Assembly (NCBI GenBank): GCA_043801235.1
Contig: JAZDMF010000003.1
Location: forward strand, 1 to 5,381
Source: DAOQAK01 sp043801235
GTDB lineage: Bacteria; Bacteroidota; Bacteroidia; Bacteroidales; CG2-30-32-10
Length of the DNA stretch: 5,381 nt
Direction: 5' to 3'
In this document: one piece after another, positions 1-5,381 of the stretch
How positions within the stretch are numbered: the first letter of the stretch is position 1
How the letters are laid out: every line of letters begins with the position of its first letter
The notes under the pieces: generated by a model
Databases searched by the model: none
What the model saw: the letters and a program-made list of their open reading frames with translations, nothing else
Told to the model about the DNA's origin: nothing
Made by a program: the position numbers and the translations under genes

Positions 1-60
1 ATTTAAGAACCTTTTAAAACAGTTGATTTAACAATGGATATAGCAGTTTAAAATTTGAAA

Positions 61-68
61 TATTTTTG
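61..68 (+). promoter_or_regulatory. Candidate Bacteroidota -7 promoter element upstream of the first surface-protein gene
   Basis: TATTTTTG matches the Bacteroidota -7 consensus TAnnTTTG exactly. It would place transcription start about 45-50 bases before the ATG at 121, or about 80 before the alternative ATG at 157. No TTG lies at the expected -33 distance, and the region is very AT-rich, so a chance match is possible. Nothing else in 1-120 looks like a gene. Confidence 0.3.
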
Positions 69-120
69 GACTTTTAAAAAACAATATTTGCAATAACAAC
101 AATATCAATATATTACATTA

Positions 121-2286
121 ATGACTTACGCAAGAGGTCTAATAAATAAAAAATATATGCACAAATCAGGGAAAAGGATAAAAATAAAAAACAAAATATC
201 AGCGACCATCATTCTTATGATGGCCATGTCATTAATTTATAATAACGCTTATTCCCTGGTGAGGAATTCTGTATCAACCGGAAACTGGAACCAAACATCA
301 ACATGGGATTGCGGATGCATTCCGGCTTCGACAGATTCGGTAATTATTTCGGGCGGCAATAGTGTCACAGTTACGATTAACACAACAGTAAAAGGAATGA
401 CTATCAGGAATAACGGAACATTATTGTTCGGAAATGGAATCACCTTAAGCTGTAACGGAAGCATACTGGTCGAAACTGGCGGAACATTGAATGGAAGTAA
501 CGACCCTAATAATTTATTGCAATTTACTGTAAAAACCCCAAGATTTACTTCTAACGGTACAGCATCATTATACAGAATTGCATTGAATGCCGGCTCAAAT
601 TCGAGTTTGTGTTTTTATGGCTCAGGTGTTATCACGATAGATTCAGATCTTGAAGTGTATGGTTCCAATCCCAAAGTGTATAACTATTATGTTGTGCTGA
701 ATGTGAAAGGTAACATTGTCAAAAATGGTAGTGGTACGTTTCAGTGGCAGCAGAGAGATTACTCAACTTTAAATTTAGGTGGAAATTTCGGTTGCGATGA
801 TTTATTTTCATGGACATATAATACAATAAATTATAATGGAGCCGGTGATCAGACTATAAAAATAGCCGAAGACCCATCTTATTACTGGCACCTTTCGGTT
901 TCCGGTTCCGGCACCAAGACGCTGGGGGATTATGAGGGGGCTCTATATTTTGATATCCATGGCAACCTGACCATCAGTGCCAACTGTACCCTGGATGCCA
1001 GTGCATCCTCACGGGATATCCGTTTGCTCGGAAACTGGATAAACAACGGCGGAACTTTCAATGCAAGGAATGGTACTGTTTTTCTGGAAAGCAATGCGGC
1101 ACAAACAATCTCTGATATAAGCGGCATTGATGTTTTTTACGACCTCAGTATCAATAAATCAGCGAATGATGTCATATTGGGGAAAAATATTTCGGTAACA
1201 AATTCTTTGAACTTAAGCAATGGCGACATTGTGCTTGGATCTTTTGATTTGACGCTGAACGAAAACTGTACTGTCACCGGAACACCGGGCGTTTTAAGCT
1301 ATGTGCATGCAGATGGAAGCGGGGTGATGAAAAAAATGATGAATACATCATCCGTTTTTACCTATCATATAGGAGATAATGACGAATATTCTCCGCTTAC
1401 AGTCGACCTGAACAACGCCACATTTTCGGTAAATGATTTTTTCTCTGTAAGGGTGACCGATGATTTTCATCCGGATATGTCATCGGCTAACCGTATTTCA
1501 AGATACTGGACTCTTAATTGCGGAGGTTTCACGGCGATCAATTATGATGTCAGTTATAACTACCTGGATGCCGATATCGAGGGCGATGAAAATAATATAT
1601 ATACATTGAAAAAGGAAGATGAATGGATTACTTATGAAAAAGTAAACGCCGCTACCAATACACTGTTTTCTAATTCAGGAATTATAGTATTGCCGTTGGG
1701 AAATGACTTCACCGGCGGCAATGACGGAACTCTTCCTGTTGAACTAACCGATTTTACCGCTATAGCTGATGATGAAGGAGTAAACATAGCATGGCAGACA
1801 GCAAGCGAAACCAATAACGATTTCTTTACCATCGAAAAAAGTACCGACGGGCTAACTTTCGTAAACACCGCAGTTGTTGATGGAGCAGGAAACAGCAACT
1901 CGCTGCAAAATTATTCTGTAAAAGATTATTACCCTTATGATGGAGTTTCATATTATCGTCTAAAGCAAACAGATTATGATGGCCAATACAGCTATTCATC
2001 GGTCGTTGCTGTAGTTTTTGAAGATAAGAATGGCCGTTCAATAATTATTTTTCCAAGTCCGTCTTCTTCTGATAATTTGAATCTGTCATTTAAATACAAT
2101 TCGAATGATACTGTATTCCTGAATGTTTATGATATAAATGGAACATGCTTTATACAAAAAACTTTATGTACTGATATCGGCGAAAATACTGTAATACTGA
2201 ATACATCAAACTTTGCAGGAGGCAAATATATAATTCAGATCATGGGATTTAACAGATTAATTACTTCGGATTTTATTAAGTATTAA
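121..2286 (+). CDS. Secreted beta-rich surface protein with T9SS type A-like C-terminal sorting domain
   Basis: Predicted large exported protein of 721 residues, probably cell-surface attached or released through the type IX secretion system. A basic N-terminus (KSGKRIKIKNK) and hydrophobic stretch (about residues 27-40) form a signal peptide, with likely cleavage after AYS (residue 45). Residues 51-105 match the phylum-typical opening of beta-helix-like proteins (TGNW...STWDCGCIP...DSVIISGG). Residues 190-400 repeat short beta-rich motifs such as GNWINNGGTFN, QTI and DLSINKS. Residues 538-632 form the LPVELTDFTA...IAWQTASETNNDFFTIEKS...YYRLKQTDYDG module that usually precedes the sorting domain. 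Residues 641-721 resemble a T9SS type A sorting domain (FPSPS, LNVYDING, FAGGKYIIQI, ending DFIKY). No catalytic domain is recognisable, so an adhesin or matrix role is only a guess. The in-frame Met at residue 13 (position 157) gives a more usual signal peptide and may be the true start. Confidence 0.9.
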   Translation: MTYARGLINKKYMHKSGKRIKIKNKISATIILMMAMSLIYNNAYSLVRNSVSTGNWNQTSTWDCGCIPASTDSVIISGGNSVTVTINTTVKGMTIRNNGTLLFGNGITLSCNGSILVETGGTLNGSNDPNNLLQFTVKTPRFTSNGTASLYRIALNAGSNSSLCFYGSGVITIDSDLEVYGSNPKVYNYYVVLNVKGNIVKNGSGTFQWQQRDYSTLNLGGNFGCDDLFSWTYNTINYNGAGDQTIKIAEDPSYYWHLSVSGSGTKTLGDYEGALYFDIHGNLTISANCTLDASASSRDIRLLGNWINNGGTFNARNGTVFLESNAAQTISDISGIDVFYDLSINKSANDVILGKNISVTNSLNLSNGDIVLGSFDLTLNENCTVTGTPGVLSYVHADGSGVMKKMMNTSSVFTYHIGDNDEYSPLTVDLNNATFSVNDFFSVRVTDDFHPDMSSANRISRYWTLNCGGFTAINYDVSYNYLDADIEGDENNIYTLKKEDEWITYEKVNAATNTLFSNSGIIVLPLGNDFTGGNDGTLPVELTDFTAIADDEGVNIAWQTASETNNDFFTIEKSTDGLTFVNTAVVDGAGNSNSLQNYSVKDYYPYDGVSYYRLKQTDYDGQYSYSSVVAVVFEDKNGRSIIIFPSPSSSDNLNLSFKYNSNDTVFLNVYDINGTCFIQKTLCTDIGENTVILNTSNFAGGKYIIQIMGFNRLITSDFIKY

Positions 2287-2405
2287 TACTGTCAGGCAAA
2301 GATTTTCTTTCCACCGTTCATATACCTGAAATTACCGCAGGGAAACTCAAACCCGCCATTGGTAAACCGGTGTATTGCCACCACACCTTATCATAATAAA
2401 TTTAC

Positions 2406-2425
2406 ATTACAATTATTCCTGTAAT
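2406..2425. promoter_or_regulatory. Perfect dyad ATTACA-N8-TGTAAT just upstream of the response-regulator gene
   Basis: Two perfect 6-bp half-sites (2406-2411 and 2420-2425) are separated by 8 bases and end 8 bases before the ATG at 2434. Their centre-to-centre distance is 14 bp, a little over one helical turn, which would suit a dimeric DNA-binding protein such as the adjacent LuxR-type regulator. As RNA it would be a weak AT-rich hairpin without a following U-run, so a terminator is unlikely. No matching -33 element was found. The operator role is inference. Confidence 0.3.
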
Positions 2426-2433
2426 TTATTTTA

Positions 2434-3093
2434 ATGAATAATACAATAAAAGTGATGATAGCCGATAATCATGAAATAATAAGGATCGGGATAAAAAAAC
2501 TATTGGAAAAAAACGGGGAACTGGAAATTGTTGCAGTTGCCGACAAAGAAGAAGAAATATTAATGAAAATAAAAAAGCACAGGCCTGATGTAGTGATAAT
2601 GGATAATAATTTTGAAAATATAAACAGTTTGAATGTTGCAGAATATACAACAAAAAACTATCCGGGTTGTAAAATTATTATGCATCCGTCAATACTTGAT
2701 GAAATAAGCATAATGAGTGAGATTAAAGCAGGGATTTCAGGATTCGTTCCTAAAGATATGAGCACGGCAAACCTTATTGATGCAGTCAGAACAGTTCATA
2801 AAGGCGATAAATTTTTAAAGGGGAACATAGCTGATATTTTCGTAAATAATTTTTTTAAAGAGAAGAAAAAAACAGAAATTATTAAAAAAATACAACAGGT
2901 ACTGTCAAAGAAAGAAATAGAAATACTTAAATTGACGGGAGAAGGTCTTTCAATTAAACAAATAGCTGAAAAATCATTTATAAGTATCCGGACAGTTCAA
3001 ACGCATAGGTCCAATATAAAAAAGAAATTAAGGATACATAATACAGCGGAATTAGTAAAGTATGCAATTAAAAATAACGTAATAACTGTATAG
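2434..3093 (+). CDS. NarL/FixJ-family response regulator (receiver plus LuxR-type HTH), orphan
   Basis: Two-domain transcription factor of 219 residues, the normal length for the NarL/FixJ family. The receiver domain (about residues 5-120) begins IADNHEIIRIGI and has the phospho-acceptor Asp57 in DVVIMD and Lys107 in FVPKD. The second acidic pocket residue is Asn12 rather than Asp or Glu, and the usual switch Ser/Thr aligns with Pro85 (IIMHPS), 22 residues before the Lys as in NarL. Phosphorylation-dependent switching may therefore be altered. A Lys-rich linker (142-155) leads to a LuxR-type helix-turn-helix (157-217) with LSKKEIEILKL, GLSIKQIAEK and the recognition helix region SIRTVQTHRSNIKKKL. 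No sensor kinase is visible in the window. The LytTR gene follows after 52 bases, probably in one transcript. The coding region is very AT-rich. Its target genes cannot be read from sequence. Confidence 0.95.
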   Translation: MNNTIKVMIADNHEIIRIGIKKLLEKNGELEIVAVADKEEEILMKIKKHRPDVVIMDNNFENINSLNVAEYTTKNYPGCKIIMHPSILDEISIMSEIKAGISGFVPKDMSTANLIDAVRTVHKGDKFLKGNIADIFVNNFFKEKKKTEIIKKIQQVLSKKEIEILKLTGEGLSIKQIAEKSFISIRTVQTHRSNIKKKLRIHNTAELVKYAIKNNVITV

Positions 3094-3145
3094 AAGGGCA
3101 TATATAAAAAATGAAAGAAAAATAGTAAGGTAAATCCGCCAAATC

Positions 3146-3487
3146 ATGCAGAGAAAAATTGCAATACCAACTTCTGAAACTATAGAATTCATCAATATTG
3201 GTGATATTGTAAGAATTGAAGCCGACCGGAATAATTCAAAGGTGTTCACAATTAAAGCCGCTCCTCTTACGGTTACCAAAAGCCTTACCGATTTTCAAAA
3301 AGTACTTGATGAAGAATTATTTGTAAGAGTGCATAAATCACATCTGGTAAATATTGAGCATATACAACGTTTTGTCAAGATAGACTGCGGATATATAGAA
3401 ATGATCGATGGAACAAAAATCGCTGTTTCAAGAAGGAAAAAAAGCAGTTTCGACAAAGCAATAGAAAATTATGTTAAGCAAATGTAG
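3146..3487 (+). CDS. Stand-alone LytTR-domain DNA-binding protein
   Basis: A 113-residue protein consisting almost entirely of a LytTR domain, the beta-type DNA-binding domain of AgrA, AlgR and LytR regulators. The signature pieces are IGDIVRIEADRNNSKVF (about 18-34), KSLTDFQKVL (45-54), FVRVHKSHLVNIEHIQRF (59-76) and GYIEMIDGTKIAVSRRKK (82-99). By alignment, His63/Lys64 and Arg96 fall at positions that contact DNA in AgrA. The domain usually sits behind a receiver; here there is none, and an in-frame TAA at 3131-3133 rules out an N-terminal extension beyond the few codons upstream of this ATG. It belongs to the single-domain LytTR type, which must be controlled by abundance, a partner, or an unseen signal. 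It lies 52 bases after the response regulator, suggesting a two-gene regulatory operon. The family call is firm; targets are unknown. Confidence 0.93.
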   Translation: MQRKIAIPTSETIEFINIGDIVRIEADRNNSKVFTIKAAPLTVTKSLTDFQKVLDEELFVRVHKSHLVNIEHIQRFVKIDCGYIEMIDGTKIAVSRRKKSSFDKAIENYVKQM

Positions 3488-3494
3488 ATACATA

Positions 3495-3608
3495 ATGGAA
3501 ATTATAAATACAAAATTCTTTGCCTTTAATATTGGAATGATTACCGTTTGGAATATGAAACAAGTAATTGGTACTGTATATATTGCTTTTTTATTGATAA
3601 TTATTTAA
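3495..3608 (+). CDS. Possible 37-residue hydrophobic mini-protein
   Basis: A short open frame starts 7 bases after the LytTR stop codon and runs 37 codons to TAA. Its product begins MEIINTKFF, contains a central MITVWNMKQ, and ends in a strongly hydrophobic stretch (VIGTVYIAFLLIII) long enough to enter a membrane. The close spacing to the LytTR gene is compatible with translational coupling. Against it, the region is extremely AT-rich, and AT-rich DNA readily yields hydrophobic Ile/Phe/Leu frames by chance. No family is recognised. Without it, 3488-3698 is simply an intergenic region holding the promoter described separately. Confidence 0.2.
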   Translation: MEIINTKFFAFNIGMITVWNMKQVIGTVYIAFLLIII

Positions 3609-3642
3609 TTTTAAATATTTTACAAATAAATGAAACTACGTA

Positions 3643-3673
3643 TTGACATGTTGTTTCTATTACCTTATTTTTA
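3643..3673 (+). promoter_or_regulatory. Candidate promoter for the small secreted protein and repeat-protein genes
   Basis: TTG at 3643-3645 (within TTGACA) lies 20 bases before TATTTTTA at 3666-3673, which matches the Bacteroidota TAnnTTTG consensus except for the last base. The same site also reads as TTGACA-17 bp-TATTTT in sigma-70 terms. Transcription would begin around 3680, leaving a leader of about 20 bases before the ATG at 3699. The sequence ACATGTT occurs at 3646-3652, overlapping the upstream element, and again at 3673-3679, at the end of the downstream element. These are possible regulator sites. Confidence 0.45.
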
Positions 3674-3698
3674 CATGTTAGTATAAAAATTTATAAAA

Positions 3699-3995
3699 AT
3701 GATAAAATCCGTAACCATATTTTTATTTATCCTGCTGCTTGTCTCAACTGTCGTTATGTCGCAATCGAATATATCGGTACAGGATAAAACAGATAGTGCG
3801 GCTGTAATTAATAACCAGCAGCAACAAGCTGTTCAACATAACAGCAAAACATCTTTCGTTGCTGATAGCACAGCTGTTGGTGAAAATAATGAAAAAAAAC
3901 AAATCCCGCTGGAAAAGCAGTTTCTTGATATGCAAAAAGAAAAGCAACTAAAGAAACAACTCCAACAGAAAAACGATTCACTAAAAATTCAATAA
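3699..3995 (+). CDS. Small secreted Gln/Lys-rich protein, unknown function
   Basis: A 98-residue protein with a clear signal peptide: Lys3, a hydrophobic core (about residues 5-19), and likely cleavage in VVMS-QS after Ser21. This leaves an N-terminal Gln, as is common for Bacteroidota signal peptidase I substrates. The mature part of about 77 residues has no Cys and few hydrophobic residues. Residues 22-62 are polar and probably disordered, with a QQQQ run at 40-43. Residues 66-98 are charged and helix-prone (EKQFLDMQKEKQLKKQLQQK) and might form an amphipathic or coiled-coil helix. I recognise no family. The gene has its own promoter candidate upstream and lies 12 bases before the large repeat protein, so the two are probably co-transcribed. 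A periplasmic accessory or binding role for its neighbour is only speculation. The signal peptide and operon position support a real gene. Confidence 0.75.
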   Translation: MIKSVTIFLFILLLVSTVVMSQSNISVQDKTDSAAVINNQQQQAVQHNSKTSFVADSTAVGENNEKKQIPLEKQFLDMQKEKQLKKQLQQKNDSLKIQ

Positions 3996-4007
3996 CACGG
4001 GAAAAAC

Positions 4008-5381
4008 ATGATATCATTAGTACACAGATGTATGAAAAAAGAAAAAGCAAAACCTGCTGTATATCCGTTCGGAGATAAAAGCAGGATAAGCAGATTATCA
4101 ATTGTTTTTATTTTTTTAATTCTAATTTGTAATTTATTGGGAACTCAATCCCTTGCACAACCCGCCAATAACCTGTGTTCAGGAGCCGTTACTTTAACAG
4201 TAGGAGCTGCAGCCACAAGCGGAACTGTTTTAAATGCAACAGAAGATTTTTACGATGCGTACTGCGGTGCAAGCTGGGAAAAGGATGTATGGTATAAATT
4301 TACCACAGGAACTGCAGGCTCATATACTATTACAGAAAATCCGGTAACAGGGATGGATGGTGTTATTGAATTGCGTTCAGGTGCTTGTACAGGTACTTAT
4401 ATGGCATGTGGCGATGGAGCCTTAGCAACTGATGATGATATAATTACTTATGCTTTAGCTGCCAGTACTCAATATTATGTTAGAGTATATGATTACTCTG
4501 GTTCGCCGACCGCATACACATTCACTATTCAGGTTACCGCACCGGCAGGCGCTCCTGCAAACGACAATTGCGCAGGGGCGGTTACTTTAACTGTGAATGC
4601 AGCAGCTACCGGTGGAACTATTGTAGCAGCTACACAAACAATTGCAGCAAGTGCCACTTGCCCTGGAGACGGGTCAGTACAAGATGTCTGGTATAAATTT
4701 ACAACACTTGCAGCAGGAGTGCACACTATTACTCTTGTCTCTGTATTTGATGGTGTTGTTGAATATCGTTCAGGCGCTTGTAATGGTACTTTTGTAGCTT
4801 GTGCGGATATAGCTGGTGCGGGCGGTACAGACGTTATCACTACAGCTAGCCTACCTACTGCTACAACATATTATGTCAGGATTTATGAATACTCCGGATC
4901 AGGAACATTTACTATTCAGGTAACCGGTCCTGCAGGAGGCACTCCTGCTATCACTCTTGCTAATAACGGCACACAGGTAACTGCAGCCAATGTGAACCAG
5001 GGCACAACAAATCATGTGCTGCATAAGTTTTCGTTAGCAGTGACAACTGCCAATGCAACGCTTACAGGACTGCAATGCGTTACTGCAGGCACATATCTTT
5101 CTGCCGATATCACTAATTTAAAGGTCAGATACTCTGCCGATGCCACACTTGACGGAGCTGATGCTACTCTGAGCACATATACAACACCCGGAATTGCAGG
5201 TACAAAAACATTTCCTTCATTCACATCCCAGGTAATAAATAGCGGAGCTACCGGGTACATATTTATTACGGCGGATATAGCTGCGGGAGCTACTGCCGGC
5301 AATACAATAAATGTAAATGCAGTTACCACGGCACATTTAACATTTTCGAGCGGGACAAAATCCGGTTCAACTACCGCAGGG
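4008..5381 (+). CDS. Large secreted protein with tandem PPC-like beta-sandwich repeats, cut by the window end
   Basis: An open frame of 458 codons runs to the last base without a stop, so the C-terminus is missing. A basic N-terminus, hydrophobic core (about residues 30-45) and SLA-QP cleavage site after residue 50 mark a signal peptide. The Met at residue 9 (position 4032) is an equally plausible start. Residues 52-182 and 183-312 are two copies of a domain opening PAN-D/N-x-C and containing DVWYKFTT, DGV-I/V-E, RSGAC, YYVR and FTIQVT. These resemble the pre-peptidase C-terminal (PPC) type domains common in Bacteroidota exported proteins. Each copy has four Cys (57, 86, 127, 134 and 188, 218, 258, 265). 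Residues 313-458 begin a different Ala/Thr/Gly-rich beta domain with LTGLQCVTAGTYLSADITNL and YIFITADIAAG. The missing end may hold a T9SS sorting domain. No enzyme domain is visible; an adhesive surface role is inferred. Confidence 0.88.
   Translation, partial: MISLVHRCMKKEKAKPAVYPFGDKSRISRLSIVFIFLILICNLLGTQSLAQPANNLCSGAVTLTVGAAATSGTVLNATEDFYDAYCGASWEKDVWYKFTTGTAGSYTITENPVTGMDGVIELRSGACTGTYMACGDGALATDDDIITYALAASTQYYVRVYDYSGSPTAYTFTIQVTAPAGAPANDNCAGAVTLTVNAAATGGTIVAATQTIAASATCPGDGSVQDVWYKFTTLAAGVHTITLVSVFDGVVEYRSGACNGTFVACADIAGAGGTDVITTASLPTATTYYVRIYEYSGSGTFTIQVTGPAGGTPAITLANNGTQVTAANVNQGTTNHVLHKFSLAVTTANATLTGLQCVTAGTYLSADITNLKVRYSADATLDGADATLSTYTTPGIAGTKTFPSFTSQVINSGATGYIFITADIAAGATAGNTINVNAVTTAHLTFSSGTKSGSTTAG
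4161..4553 (+). repeat. First unit of tandem PPC-like coding repeat
   Basis: This 131-codon unit (residues 52-182 of the large secreted protein) aligns along its whole length with the following unit. Conserved blocks include GAVTLTV, DVWYKFTT (from 4284), DGVIELRSGAC (from 4356), YYVRVYDYSG and FTIQVT. Four cysteines occur at equivalent positions in both units. It is treated as a tandem domain duplication. Confidence 0.75.
4554..4943 (+). repeat. Second unit of tandem PPC-like coding repeat
   Basis: This 130-codon unit (residues 183-312) directly abuts the first. Its blocks are GAVTLTV, DVWYKFTT (from 4683), DGVVEYRSGAC (from 4749), YYVRIYEYSG and FTIQVT. In the best-conserved blocks the DNA is also similar, with differences mostly at third codon positions, implying a duplication that is not very old. 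Confidence 0.75.

Noticed and set aside
1632..1898. Minus-strand frame within the LPVELTDF module of the first gene
   Set aside because: The plus-strand frame here encodes a strongly recognisable conserved module, so the reverse frame is a shadow.
2298..2310. Hairpin AAAGA-TTT-TCTTT after the first gene as a terminator
   Set aside because: The stem is five AT-rich pairs with a three-base loop and no following T-run, so it is too weak to call.
2369..2387. Inverted repeat GGTGT-N9-ACACC between the first gene and the response regulator
   Set aside because: Only five base pairs with a nine-base loop and no T-run follow; not distinguishable from chance.
3111..3125. Four-codon ATG frame between the two regulator genes as an upstream leader peptide
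   Set aside because: It is too short, and it lies in A-rich DNA where such frames arise easily.
3808..4101. Minus-strand open frame of 97 codons across the small secreted gene and the next gene start
   Set aside because: It overlaps two plus-strand genes with signal peptides, and its Phe/Leu/Cys-rich product looks like an antisense artefact.
4529..4840. Minus-strand open frame of 103 codons opposite the PPC-like repeats
   Set aside because: It lies wholly inside the clear plus-strand repeat gene, has a Pro/Ala/Val/Thr-rich composition expected from antisense reading, and shows no domain.
5012..5329. Minus-strand open frame of 105 codons near the window end
   Set aside because: It is antisense to the continuing plus-strand secreted protein, with low-complexity Val/Ala/Pro composition and no recognisable motif.

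Overview
The window looks like part of a Bacteroidota chromosome. The first gene ends in a type IX secretion (T9SS) C-terminal sorting domain preceded by the LPVELTDF module typical of that phylum. Three secreted proteins have N-terminal signal sequences. Start codons are preceded by A/T-rich stretches rather than clear Shine-Dalgarno sites, and candidate promoters fit the Bacteroidota TTG/TAnnTTTG pattern. Base composition is AT-rich overall but uneven: sample 60-base blocks range from about 23% GC in the response-regulator gene to above 50% in parts of the surface-protein genes. I cannot assign a genus.

All supported genes are on the + strand. Positions 1-120 are an AT-rich upstream region with one promoter-like octamer. 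Positions 121-2286 encode a 721-residue secreted beta-rich surface protein carrying a T9SS sorting domain. Positions 2434-3093 encode a NarL/FixJ-type response regulator, and 3146-3487 a stand-alone LytTR DNA-binding protein. These two regulators are 52 bases apart and probably co-transcribed. A 37-codon hydrophobic mini-ORF (3495-3608) follows the LytTR gene and is only tentative. A good promoter candidate (3643-3673) then precedes a second cluster: a 98-residue secreted Gln/Lys-rich protein (3699-3995) and, 12 bases later, a large secreted protein (4008 to beyond the window end). The large protein has two tandem cysteine-containing beta-sandwich-like repeats and the start of a third, different domain.

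The layout suggests a surface/secretome locus in which two orphan DNA-binding regulators, with no histidine kinase in view, sit between two sets of exported-protein genes. That they control these neighbours is inference. Points of interest are the partly degenerate phosphorylation site of the receiver domain, a perfect 20-bp dyad just upstream of the response-regulator start, a repeated ACATGTT element flanking the promoter of the second cluster, a GC-rich patch inside the first gene, and the unrecognised small secreted protein. I see no tRNA, rRNA, CRISPR array, insertion sequence or convincing rho-independent terminator. Nothing here amounts to a clearly new system by itself.
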